In this document: piece after piece, positions 6,125 through 13,634 of the stretch
Position numbering within the stretch: position 1 is the stretch's first letter
Layout: each line of letters starts with the position of its first letter
NCBI GenBank assembly: GCA_037968855.1
Contig: JBBKWH010000079.1
Span: 1-20,109 of the forward strand
DNA: 20,109 nucleotides
Reading direction: 5' to 3'
DNA from: JBBKWH01 sp037968855
GTDB taxonomy: Bacteria; Pseudomonadota; Gammaproteobacteria; Pseudomonadales; Moraxellaceae
The notes under the pieces: model-generated
The model's input: the letters and a program-made list of their open reading frames with translations, nothing else
What the model was told of the DNA's origin: nothing
Database searches by the model: none
Position numbers and translations under genes: made by a program

Positions 6125-7153
6125 ATGGACTCGCATAACCGTCATGACCCCGGCGTCCCTGGTGCCTATGTCATTTTATTGCTGGATGTGGTTTCCCGTT
6201 GGGGCATCAGCGATCACACCATGTTGGGGCCTTTTTCGCTCAATCGAGAGCAACTGGCTGATCCCAACAACCGTGTACCAGCTCATATTGTCAATGAGCT
6301 GCTTAAACGTGCACATCTGCTGACGGGTGAATCCACGCTGGCCTATCATTTGGGTACGCAGATGCGAATCTCGACCCATGGTTTTATTGGTTTTGCCATT
6401 ATGACTGCGCCAGATGTCGGTACTGCCTTGATGCTGGCCTCGCGTTTTATTCGTACCCGCATGCCATATTGTCGTTTAGATGCTGCCGCTGACGGCGGTA
6501 TGGGAGATATTCAGTTCACCGTTGATCTGCCGCTAGAGCCGTTGCGTAGCGAAATTATCTTAAGTTTGTATGTCGGCATTTTATTTATGGGCCAAGCGCT
6601 CATTGATCAACCGATCCATGCCCGCTTAGAGCTGGACTTTGCTCAGCCCAAAGGCTTTGAACGTTTTAGCAAGTTGATTGATAGCGAGCTTAAGTTTGGT
6701 CAGCCAGCATTAGTGGCACGTTTTGACCCCAATCTTGCCAGCGCCCGACTGGTCTCTGCCGATCCTGTCGCCAGCCAACTGGCACTAACGCAATGCGAAG
6801 CCGAACTTTCTGCGCTTGGCCAGCGAGACAGACTGTCGGCTCGAGTGCGCGAACTATTGGTCATGACGCCCAATGGTTTTCCCAACATCGAACATGTTGC
6901 CGAACGCCTGTGCATGTCAGATCGCACCCTCAAACGCCAACTGGCCGCAGAAGACACCAGCTTTAGTGCCTTACTTGAAGAAGTACGCCATCGCCAAGCC
7001 ATCGGTCTATTATCACGGACGGATCTCAGCTTAGAGCGCATCTCCGAGCAACTGGGTTATTCCGACGTGGCCAACTTTAACCGAGCCTTTCGGCGCTGGA
7101 CTGGCAAAACACCCGGCCGCTGGCGACGCGAACCCGTCTCGCGCGATCAATAA
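6125..7153 (+). CDS. AraC-family transcriptional regulator with an Arabinose_bd-type sensor domain
   Basis: A 342-residue regulator. Residues about 11-195 fit the AraC-subfamily sensor domain named Arabinose_bd (as in OruR-like and many lipid- or amino-acid-responsive regulators): an N-terminal helix (VPGAYVILLLDVVSRWGIS), then GTQMRISTHGFIGFAIMTAP. Residues about 251-335 form the double helix-turn-helix, ending in the classic GYSDVANFNRAFRRWTGKTP signature (311-330). Such proteins usually activate a neighbouring catabolic operon, but here the neighbours are a metR-like gene and a histidine kinase, so the effector and targets cannot be inferred. There is no clear Shine-Dalgarno before ATG 6125; the start is kept because the sensor domain begins right after it and the length fits. 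Confidence 0.82.
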   Translation: MDSHNRHDPGVPGAYVILLLDVVSRWGISDHTMLGPFSLNREQLADPNNRVPAHIVNELLKRAHLLTGESTLAYHLGTQMRISTHGFIGFAIMTAPDVGTALMLASRFIRTRMPYCRLDAAADGGMGDIQFTVDLPLEPLRSEIILSLYVGILFMGQALIDQPIHARLELDFAQPKGFERFSKLIDSELKFGQPALVARFDPNLASARLVSADPVASQLALTQCEAELSALGQRDRLSARVRELLVMTPNGFPNIEHVAERLCMSDRTLKRQLAAEDTSFSALLEEVRHRQAIGLLSRTDLSLERISEQLGYSDVANFNRAFRRWTGKTPGRWRREPVSRDQ

Positions 7154-7284
7154 ACAACCTGCATACGCTCACCTATCTTGAGCATCAATCTAAAAAACCG
7201 ACGCTGTCAACTGAACAACACTTGTCAGCGTATCGGGACACTGCTAATGTTTTCTCTGCACCCAGAAGTCTGCTGGGATGCAAC

Positions 7285-7306
7285 AAAACCGCCGGATACG
7301 GTTTTT
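7285..7306 (+). terminator. Probable intrinsic terminator between the AraC-type regulator and the histidine kinase
   Basis: AAAACCG (7285-7291) pairs with CGGTTTT (7299-7305) around a 7-nt loop, with TTTTT at the 3' edge. It lies 130 nt past the AraC-type stop in a 242-bp gene-free stretch. A smaller inverted repeat, CCCAG-N7-CTGGG, precedes it at 7261-7277. The distance from the stop makes its assignment to the upstream gene moderate. Confidence 0.5.
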
Positions 7307-7395
7307 AGAAAGTCGCTTGGACCGCTCCTGCTTTCAAATAATCAGGCTTTATTAAAGCAAGCAAATTCAATCGACCTTTATATACGGACCAACTC

Positions 7396-8646
7396 ATGCG
7401 TATCGCACCGCCACCTGATAACGAACTCGAGCGTCTCGATGCCTTGTTACGACTCGACATTCTGGATACCCCACCAGAGCCTCAATTTGACGAGCTGACC
7501 GAACTGGCCTCGACCTTATGTCAAACCCCTATTGCCCTGATCAGCCTTATTGATGACAAGCGCCAATGGTTTAAATCTAAAGTGGGTCTAGAAGCCAATG
7601 AGACGTCACGTGATTTGGCTTTTTGTGCGCATGCCATTTTGCAAGACGAGCTATTTATTGTAGAAGACACCCTACTCGATGATCGTTTTGCCGATAATCC
7701 CTTGGTAACCGGCGCACCCAGTATTCGCTTCTATGCCGGTGTCCCTCTAGTGACCGAAAATGGCGAAGCACTCGGTACACTCTGTGCCATTGATCAAAAA
7801 CCTCACAGCCTGAGTCCAGAACAACGACGCGGCTTGACCATTTTGGCGCATCAAGTGATGTCTCAACTTAATCTGCGTAAAAGCCTGCGTGACATCAAAC
7901 AGCACATGCAAGACGCTCAGGATGCCCAAGCCCGCAAAAACCACTTTTTTCGATTTATTGCCCACGAACTTCAACAGCCGTTTCAAGAGCTACTACAGTT
8001 TTCTAATCAACTGCGACTTGACCTAGACCTGATTGACCCGACTGACATGCGCACCTTGGTCAGCCAACTCAATCATTCGGCACGCACCACCTTCCGGATG
8101 GTCGACAACCTGTTGCAATGGTCAATGCTCGAAACCAACAGCATGCCATGCCAACCGATGGACATTCCGCTAGATCAATTAATCCAGCCAATTGTATCGA
8201 TGTTCTCGCCGATTGCTCGGCAGAAGTCGGTACAGATTCAGATCAAAATGCAGTTGCCTCTCAGCCTCTATGCAGACATCGACATGATGTATGCCTTGCT
8301 GCAAAATTTGCTATCAAACGCTGTGCGTCATACCCCAACGGGTGGCAATATTAGCGTCGAAGCCGAACAACTGCCCAATCAAACCATCAAGCTGTCAATC
8401 CGCGATAACGGCAGTGGCATTAGCCCAAAGCGCTTACTCAACCTCTTTAGTCTCAAACCTCAACATGCCGATGAGAACACACACACCGGCAAAAAGCCGC
8501 ATAGCGCAACCCTTGGCCTGCTGCTATGCCAGCGTTATGCCAGCCTCAACCACGGCAGTATTAGCGTTGAATCGCAGACACACACCCCTAGCGGCACTGT
8601 GGTCAGCGTGATTTTACCCAGTTCTACTCGCACCAAAACGGCTTAA
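7396..8646 (+). CDS. GAF-domain sensor histidine kinase, orphan
   Basis: A 416-residue cytosolic kinase with no membrane segment. Residues about 10-160 are a GAF domain of the type beginning RLDALLRLDILDTPPEPQFD and containing DDKRQWFKSKVG and RFYAGVPLV. A short helical linker leads to the dimerisation/phosphoacceptor helix with FIAHELQQP, where His190 is the expected phosphorylation site. The ATP-binding domain has an N-box (LLQNLLSNAVRH, 301-312, Asn304/Asn308) and a G1 box (DNGSG, 337-341). The G2 box reads ATLGLLLC (371-378) instead of GTGLGL, so one glycine-rich ATP-lid turn is degraded. No response regulator is adjacent. The ligand is unknown; close GAF relatives occur in free-standing kinases across Proteobacteria. 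The gene ends in a 4-bp tail-to-tail overlap with crcB. Confidence 0.85.
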   Translation: MRIAPPPDNELERLDALLRLDILDTPPEPQFDELTELASTLCQTPIALISLIDDKRQWFKSKVGLEANETSRDLAFCAHAILQDELFIVEDTLLDDRFADNPLVTGAPSIRFYAGVPLVTENGEALGTLCAIDQKPHSLSPEQRRGLTILAHQVMSQLNLRKSLRDIKQHMQDAQDAQARKNHFFRFIAHELQQPFQELLQFSNQLRLDLDLIDPTDMRTLVSQLNHSARTTFRMVDNLLQWSMLETNSMPCQPMDIPLDQLIQPIVSMFSPIARQKSVQIQIKMQLPLSLYADIDMMYALLQNLLSNAVRHTPTGGNISVEAEQLPNQTIKLSIRDNGSGISPKRLLNLFSLKPQHADENTHTGKKPHSATLGLLLCQRYASLNHGSISVESQTHTPSGTVVSVILPSSTRTKTA

Positions 8647-9008
8647 GCTTGTACGCTTTGCATGAGCCACCAGCCCAACGCAGTGGCCAATAGTGCGCCT
8701 GTCACATGGATCAAAGCCAAGGCCAAGGCCATGACAGGACGGCCACTTTGCAACAAGCTAAACGTCTCCGCCGAAAACGTCGAAAACGTGGTCAACCCGC
8801 CCAAAAAACCCGTGACCAACAACCAACGCATCTCAGGGCTGATTGGCCCAGCCCAGCCCACCACCATACCCATTAACAATCCACCCAACAGATTGGCCAA
8901 TAATGTACCCAATGGCACAAAGGGATGTACCTGATTCAACCCCTGCGCCAACGCCAAGCGCAGCATCGCCCCAAAGGCGGCTCCAAAGCCAACCAACATC
9001 CAACGCAT
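8643..9008 (-). CDS. crcB: Fluoride-specific ion channel CrcB/FluC
   Basis: A 121-residue four-helix membrane protein; dual-topology FluC homodimers expel fluoride passively from the cytoplasm. Family marks are the N-terminal GAAFGAMLRL with its conserved Arg, the ANLLGG segment with its conserved Asn (about residues 38-43), and GFLGGLTTFSTFS (about 67-79), which carries the pore Phe, Thr and Ser residues. The ATG at 9006-9008 is chosen because AAGGAG (9014-9019) lies 5 nt upstream and the protein then starts MRWMLVGFGA as in relatives; the reading 11 codons longer has no support. It is a single-gene channel, not a paired crcB1/crcB2. No fluoride riboswitch motif is visible in the 190 bp before it. 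It ends over the stop of the histidine kinase gene. Confidence 0.92.
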   Translation of the reverse strand: MRWMLVGFGAAFGAMLRLALAQGLNQVHPFVPLGTLLANLLGGLLMGMVVGWAGPISPEMRWLLVTGFLGGLTTFSTFSAETFSLLQSGRPVMALALALIHVTGALLATALGWWLMQSVQA

Positions 9009-9094
9009 ACACGCTCCTTCATTGTGTTTGACTTTGACCATGTTATTTCGGCGGCCATCTGGTTAAAATGCCCCAAATTTTGCAGTTGGTCACC

Positions 9095-9109
9095 TGATCA
9101 TCGTGATCA
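9095..9109. repeat. TGATCA-N3-TGATCA palindrome in the crcB-gcvH divergent region
   Basis: Two TGATCA hexamers (9095-9100 and 9104-9109), each self-complementary, are spaced by 3 nt and form a 15-bp near-perfect palindrome. It sits about 87 bp before crcB and 91 bp before gcvH, between divergent genes. It could be a regulator site, but nothing ties it to a known protein. Confidence 0.35.
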
Positions 9110-9175
9110 ATATCATCGACAGCATGGCTCATCTATGACATGCAACCGCGCAATCACTGCGTCGCACGTCTATAA

Positions 9176-9187
9176 GATAGGCCTATC
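9176..9187. promoter_or_regulatory. Perfect 12-bp palindrome just before the gcvH ribosome-binding site
   Basis: GATAGGCCTATC is a perfect palindrome immediately before GGAG (9188-9191), which lies 8 nt from the gcvH ATG. A TATAAG hexamer (9171-9176) touches its left edge and could be a -10 element, although no good -35 is seen. The site could be an operator or a small stem in a short leader. Confidence 0.4.
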
Positions 9188-9199
9188 GGAGCGTACACC

Positions 9200-9577
9200 A
9201 TGAACCATCCAGAAGACCTCAAATATGCCAAAACCCACGAATGGGTTCGTCGTGACGGTGATTTAATCGTCACCGGCATCACCGACCACGCACAAGATGC
9301 CTTGGGCGATTTAGTGTATATCGAGCAACCAGATCTGGGTCGTATCTTGACCGCAGGCGAGCAAGCGGGTGTGGTCGAATCGGTCAAGACCGCCTCCGAC
9401 ATTCACGCACCTATTGATGGCGAAGTGGTTGAACTGAACGCCCTGCTTGAAGATGATCCCGAATTGGTCAATACCGATCCGTACGGCGACGGCTGGATCT
9501 ACAAAATCCGTCCCGCTAATCTCGATGACATCGACGATCTGATGGATGCCGATGAATACGAAGACTCTGTCGGCTGA
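9200..9577 (+). CDS. gcvH: Glycine cleavage system H protein
   Basis: A 125-residue lipoyl carrier protein. The lipoylation motif ESVKTASDIHAPIDG places the modified Lys at residue 63. The N-terminal YAKTHEWVRRDGD and the middle GDLVYIEQPDLG match GcvH. The protein carries the aminomethyl group from glycine between the P, T and L proteins in the cytosol, and in many bacteria also serves lipoate transfer. gcvT and gcvP are not in the window, so the gene stands alone here. GGAG at 9188-9191 sets the start. No glycine riboswitch is visible upstream. The C-terminus is an acidic Asp/Glu-rich tail (DDIDDLMDADEYEDSVG), which is common in the family. Confidence 0.95.
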   Translation: MNHPEDLKYAKTHEWVRRDGDLIVTGITDHAQDALGDLVYIEQPDLGRILTAGEQAGVVESVKTASDIHAPIDGEVVELNALLEDDPELVNTDPYGDGWIYKIRPANLDDIDDLMDADEYEDSVG

Positions 9578-9898
9578 TTACTGGCTACGCCTGATCGCAA
9601 ATCAGCATCAGCTAGCCGCCTGAGCCAGTCACACAAGCAATACACGCAACAAAAGACACCCCATGTCCCCACGCCATCGTTGTGATGGTCAGAAACATGG
9701 GGTGTCTTTATATGATCAATCACCACACAAGCATTGCCTGACTCGCACACAGCACATTCACAAAAACAGTCAATCACCTGCAATTCGCCCTGCAAAAACG
9801 AAATCCACCCATCTGCCTGCGCTATACTACGCGGCTGCTTATGGGTCCATGCCCGCAAGCAACTCCCTTTTTTGTTCTTGCTTTAGGAATACACCATC
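9578..9898. other. 321-bp gene-free stretch between gcvH and the rlmI-like gene
   Basis: No convincing coding sequence is seen. The stretch holds the large hairpin at 9652-9709, then about 190 bp of plain sequence leading to the rlmI-like gene. A TATACT hexamer at 9823-9828 could be its -10 element, but no matching -35 is clear. AGGA at 9885-9888, 10 nt before the ATG, is the likely ribosome-binding site. Confidence 0.6.
9652..9709. terminator. Large hairpin after gcvH, possible terminator or repeat element
   Basis: A perfect 15-bp stem pairs 9652-9666 with 9695-9709 (AAAGACACCCCATGT with its complement). A second 5-bp stem, CCATC with GATGG (9674-9678, 9684-9688), is nested inside. It begins 74 nt past the gcvH stop. 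The outer stem gives an A/T-rich foot on both strands (AAAA on the left, CTTTATAT on the right), so it could end transcription from either side. Its length is unusual for a terminator, and a dispersed palindromic repeat or small structured RNA are alternatives. Confidence 0.6.
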
Positions 9899-11095
9899 AT
9901 GAGTCTCCCCCGCCTGCGCATCAAAAAACGTGAACAACAGCGGATTCGGGATGGCCATCTTTGGGTCTATTCCAACGAAATTGACACCACTGCAACCCCG
10001 CTACGCAGTATCCAAGGCAACATGGTTCACCTCGAAGATTATCGCGGTCATTTTTTGGGAACAGCCAGTTTTAACGCGCAAGCGCTGATTTGCGCCCGAC
10101 TGCTCGATACCGCAGAACGTGACGAACTTGACGTGGCCTTTTTTGTTGATCGGATCAAAACCGCCTTATCGCTGCGCGAGATGGTGTTCTTTGAGCCATG
10201 CTATCGCTTGGTGTATGGCGAAGGTGACATGCTGGCGGGGTTGGTGATTGATCGCTTCGAAAACACAGTCGTAGTGCAAATTGGCACACAAGCCATCGAA
10301 GCGGCGCGTCCTGCCTTGATCGAGGCATTACAACAAATTTTTGGCGATACTCTCTCTATCGTGTTCCGTAACGATGGCAAAGGTCGCGGCATGGAAGGTC
10401 TAAACGAATACGTCGAAACCGTTGGTCCAGCCGTTGATGCACTGCACCTGACCGAAAACAACGTCCGCTTTAGCGCGCCTTTAGATGGCCAAAAAACCGG
10501 CTGGTTCTATGATCACCGTGCTGGTCGTCAATGGCTCAATCAATGCGCCAAAGGCAAAACCGTACTTGACCTGTTTTCGTATATTGGTGGTTGGGGTGTA
10601 CAAGCAGCAGCGCATGGTGCAACGGCTGTCACTTGCGTTGATGCCTCCGCACCCGCTGGTGTCGCACTGTTGGCCAACGCCAAACAAAACAACTTGGATC
10701 AAGTCAGCTTTGTCGAATCAGATGCCTTTGACTGGCTCAAACAGCCGGTCGAGCAGCAGTTTGATGTGGTGGTGATTGATCCGCCTGCACTGATCCAAAA
10801 ACGCCGTGATTTCGAGCAAGGCCGTCAAGCCTATTTTGTGCTTAACGAAGGCGCGATTGGACGGGTCAAAGATGGTGGCTTACTGATCACTGCCTCTTGC
10901 TCACTCCACCTGCATCGTGACGAACTGATTCGGATTATTCAGCAAGTGGCACGTCGCCAGAACAAACATATCCAGTTTGTGCACGAAGCGCATCCAGCCG
11001 CAGATCATCCACAACTGCTGGCCATGAACGAATCGGCTTATCTGAAGTGCTTGATGTTCCGTGTTAGCAATCTAGACAGTACGCCTGCGGCCTGA
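9899..11095 (+). CDS. rlmI: Class I rRNA large-subunit methyltransferase, RlmI-like (23S rRNA m5C)
   Basis: A 398-residue S-adenosylmethionine-dependent methyltransferase. Residues about 5-75 form the PUA RNA-binding domain (HLWVYSNEI), followed by a linking domain with GEGDMLAGLVIDRF (107-120) and the Rossmann catalytic domain. Catalytic-domain motifs are DLFSYIGGWG (224-233, cofactor binding), DPPAL (294-298) and ASCS (332-335), which contains the cysteine expected for m5C chemistry. E. coli RlmI has almost the same length and methylates C1962 of 23S rRNA. GTGWFYDHR-type wording (here QKTGWFYDHRAGR, 198-210) is typical of the family. The next gene, prmA, begins 40 nt downstream on the same strand, so the two ribosome-modifying enzymes may share a transcript. 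Exact target nucleotide is inferred from the family. Confidence 0.87.
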   Translation: MSLPRLRIKKREQQRIRDGHLWVYSNEIDTTATPLRSIQGNMVHLEDYRGHFLGTASFNAQALICARLLDTAERDELDVAFFVDRIKTALSLREMVFFEPCYRLVYGEGDMLAGLVIDRFENTVVVQIGTQAIEAARPALIEALQQIFGDTLSIVFRNDGKGRGMEGLNEYVETVGPAVDALHLTENNVRFSAPLDGQKTGWFYDHRAGRQWLNQCAKGKTVLDLFSYIGGWGVQAAAHGATAVTCVDASAPAGVALLANAKQNNLDQVSFVESDAFDWLKQPVEQQFDVVVIDPPALIQKRRDFEQGRQAYFVLNEGAIGRVKDGGLLITASCSLHLHRDELIRIIQQVARRQNKHIQFVHEAHPAADHPQLLAMNESAYLKCLMFRVSNLDSTPAA

Positions 11096-11135
11096 GCCGA
11101 TTTAATCTTTTTTTATATGTTGTGGAGATGCCATT

Positions 11136-12038
11136 ATGCGCTGGCTGCAAGTTCGATTTGAAGTGACCAAGCAAGACGTCGAATTGGTCGAAACCCTGCT
11201 TGAAACCCTCGGTGCAGCTAGCGTGATTTTGGATGATGCCGCAGATCAACCGCTGCTCGAACCCTTACCGGGCGAAACGCCGATTTGGGATAAAGTCATT
11301 GTCACCGGCTTGTTTACCGATGACGAAGACAGCCCAATTGATCCCGATATGATCGAGAACTTTGTTAAGGCACAAGCACCCACCGTACGGGCTTTTCATG
11401 ACTATGTCGAAGAACAAGTCTGGGAACGCGCATGGATGGATCATTACGAACCGATCCAATGTGGCGAGCGTTTGTGGATTGTGCCGGAATGGTTAGAGCC
11501 ACCTAATCCCAATGCGGTTAACCTGATGCTTGATCCGGGTTTGGCGTTTGGTACTGGCAATCACGCCTCAACGTTTTTGTGTCTACAATGGCTAGATGGC
11601 GAAGATCTTGCAGGAAAAACAGTCATCGACTTTGGCTGTGGTTCAGGTATTTTAGGGATAGCAGCACTCTTGCTCGGTGCCGAACGCGTTTATGCCACTG
11701 ACATCGACCCCCAAGCCATTTTGGCCACTCGCCAAAATGCCGAAGTCAACGGTGTCTCAGATCGCCTCTGGACCGATCTACCGGAGGCATTTGATCAGCA
11801 ATTGCCCGACCTCAAAGCAGATGTTATTGTTGCAAATATTTTAGCCGGTCCACTGGCCAGCCTCGCCCCAGAATTCGCTCGTCGTGCCAACACCGATACC
11901 CGTATCGCCTTGGCAGGTCTCATTAGCGAACAAGTGGAAGGTTTAAGAGAGACCTACGCACCGTGGTTCAATTTAAGTGAACTGGCCATGCGTGAAGAAA
12001 ACTGGTGTCGCTTGTCTGGTACGCGTCACCAGCACTAA
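11136..12038 (+). CDS. prmA: Ribosomal protein L11 methyltransferase
   Basis: A 300-residue methyltransferase with the PrmA layout: a small N-terminal ferredoxin-like domain (about 1-60) that recognises L11, a linker with WERAWMDHYEPI (96-107), and a C-terminal cofactor-binding domain. Signatures are DPGLAFGTGNHAST (133-146), IDFGCGSGILG (164-174) and ANILAGPL (233-240). PrmA trimethylates several amino groups on ribosomal protein L11. The ATG is preceded by GTGGAG at 11121-11126. The gene is followed after 36 nt by the DUF3426 zinc-ribbon gene, as in Pseudomonas. E. coli keeps prmA next to dusB and fis; here fis is two genes on and dusB is missing from the usual place. Confidence 0.95.
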   Translation: MRWLQVRFEVTKQDVELVETLLETLGAASVILDDAADQPLLEPLPGETPIWDKVIVTGLFTDDEDSPIDPDMIENFVKAQAPTVRAFHDYVEEQVWERAWMDHYEPIQCGERLWIVPEWLEPPNPNAVNLMLDPGLAFGTGNHASTFLCLQWLDGEDLAGKTVIDFGCGSGILGIAALLLGAERVYATDIDPQAILATRQNAEVNGVSDRLWTDLPEAFDQQLPDLKADVIVANILAGPLASLAPEFARRANTDTRIALAGLISEQVEGLRETYAPWFNLSELAMREENWCRLSGTRHQH

Positions 12039-12074
12039 ATCCGGATGGTACGGAATAACAACAGGAGTTGTGGG

Positions 12075-13634
12075 ATGACCGCTCAAAAAACTCGGTGCCC
12101 GTTTTGTGAAAGCGTGTTTGCCGTAACGGCAGAGCAACTGGCCGCTCGTGGTGGCCATGTTCGTTGTGGCAAATGCTTTCAAGTATTTAAAGCCGACGAT
12201 CAACTGGTCAACGAAGAAGCTGCCCAGCAGCAACCACAGTCCGAAGATGTGCTGTTTGACTATCTTGATCAATCAGCACAAAAAGACAGCGCCAATAAAG
12301 ACGACGTGACATGGGCCGGACAAGCCCCTGTAGCCAACAACCCACCGCCCGTCGATCATAGTCAACATCAAGCAGATGCGCTTGAACGTCCAACAGATAT
12401 GGACGACGACTTTGAAGGCTTGTTCTCAAGCTTGGCCCCAGTCGAAATAGACCCTAACGAAAATTTTGCTCAACGTGGTTTGACACCCCAAGACGTGGCA
12501 GACACGATTACCGCACCTGAGCCAATCAAGCCTGCGGCAAGTATTGAGCCGATTGCAGCAACCATCAGCACCAGTCAAAGCATGCCAGCAAGCCCTGCTA
12601 CCATTCAGGCATTGTTTAACGACGACCCTATTGCAGATCGCACAGTCAAACCCAAAATGATGGGCGGCCTAAAACTCGACTCCGAGTTTAGTGACATGTT
12701 CTTGGGCGACAAATCACGCGAAATGGATGCCCTCAAGCGCGACGAACTCACCAGCGTTGACAAGCTACATGCAGCGGCTGACGAAAGCTGGGTTGAAGAT
12801 CTACTCAAAGATGATCCTGTGCCGGTCGCAGCGTCCATGCATCAACCGGCGGCGGCCGCCAAAAAGCCAACCACACCAGTACCGCAAGCAAAAAGTCAAA
12901 AAAAACCGGTTAACACCAAAATCGCGCTGCCACCAAGCGAGATTGCCGAAGACATTCCGGTCGGAGAGCAACTGGCCGGCTCCAGCACACGCACTCCCAC
13001 CTCTGATGACGAAGATCTGCTCAGCTACCTGAGTCGTACTGGTGTTGCTTCTGGCGATGATGTCAATCATGCACCGGCAGCAGTCAAGCCTCGCAAGGGC
13101 CAGCAACATGCAGCACCAATGCCTGCAAGCCATCGGGTTCTTAAACCAACCAAACAATCATTCTCACCCGCTTATTTTATTAGCTGGGGCTTGATGTGTT
13201 TGTTGATGCTGGTCCTACTGATCGGCCAGTACCTTTATTTTAGCTTTGACCGACTAGCCAGCGACCCGCAGCACTATGCACAAATGCGCAAACTGTGCGC
13301 CATAGTCGGTTGCCGTGTGCCATTGATTGACATTGATCTGATCAAGACCAGCAAAATCAAAGCACAGCGTAGCCCTAACAATCGCGCGCATACACGCTTC
13401 TCGTTGACCCTAACCAACACCGCCACCGAAACGCAGCCAATGCCACCGCTTAAACTCTTGTTGCTTAAAGACGGTGAAGTCACTGCCGGTCAAGTGATTC
13501 GTCCTGCTGACTATCTCACCGGTGCTTTGGCTGGCCTCAATCGTATGCCGCCTAATACGCCGATCAAGGTTTCTTTTGATATCAACATTACGCGCAGCAA
13601 AGTAGGAACCTTCGCGATTGACCCAAGCTTTTGA
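12075..13634 (+). CDS. Zinc-ribbon, DUF3426-domain membrane-anchored protein
   Basis: A 519-residue protein. An N-terminal MJ0042-type zinc finger has CPFC at 8-11 and CGKC at 31-34. Then comes a long polar, Ala/Pro/Asp-rich, probably disordered region (about 45-360), one transmembrane helix (about 367-391, YFISWGLMCLLMLVLLIGQY), and a C-terminal DUF3426 domain (about 392-519) predicted outside the cytoplasm. The family is widespread in gammaproteobacteria beside prmA and has no settled function; the fold suggests a cytoplasmic zinc-binding head linked to a periplasmic domain. The start at 12075 is chosen for AGGAG 7 nt upstream and because the reading 10 codons longer overlaps this site. The middle region is longer than I would expect for the family. 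The gene is likely cotranscribed with prmA. Confidence 0.82.
   Translation: MTAQKTRCPFCESVFAVTAEQLAARGGHVRCGKCFQVFKADDQLVNEEAAQQQPQSEDVLFDYLDQSAQKDSANKDDVTWAGQAPVANNPPPVDHSQHQADALERPTDMDDDFEGLFSSLAPVEIDPNENFAQRGLTPQDVADTITAPEPIKPAASIEPIAATISTSQSMPASPATIQALFNDDPIADRTVKPKMMGGLKLDSEFSDMFLGDKSREMDALKRDELTSVDKLHAAADESWVEDLLKDDPVPVAASMHQPAAAAKKPTTPVPQAKSQKKPVNTKIALPPSEIAEDIPVGEQLAGSSTRTPTSDDEDLLSYLSRTGVASGDDVNHAPAAVKPRKGQQHAAPMPASHRVLKPTKQSFSPAYFISWGLMCLLMLVLLIGQYLYFSFDRLASDPQHYAQMRKLCAIVGCRVPLIDIDLIKTSKIKAQRSPNNRAHTRFSLTLTNTATETQPMPPLKLLLLKDGEVTAGQVIRPADYLTGALAGLNRMPPNTPIKVSFDINITRSKVGTFAIDPSF

Noticed and set aside
7178..7498. 106-codon plus-strand ORF before the histidine kinase
   Set aside because: It runs into the kinase gene in another frame, lacks a ribosome-binding site and spans a terminator-like hairpin.
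9009..9199. Fluoride riboswitch before crcB or glycine riboswitch before gcvH
   Set aside because: Neither conserved core could be found on either strand. The divergent region shows only two short palindromes.
9499..9858. 119-codon minus-strand ORF after gcvH
   Set aside because: It covers the 3' end of gcvH in antisense and the large hairpin. Its composition is not protein-like.
11084..11116. Possible terminator between rlmI and prmA (CGGC-ctga-GCCG then a T run)
   Set aside because: The stem is only 4 bp, overlaps the stop codon and is far weaker than the other terminators here.
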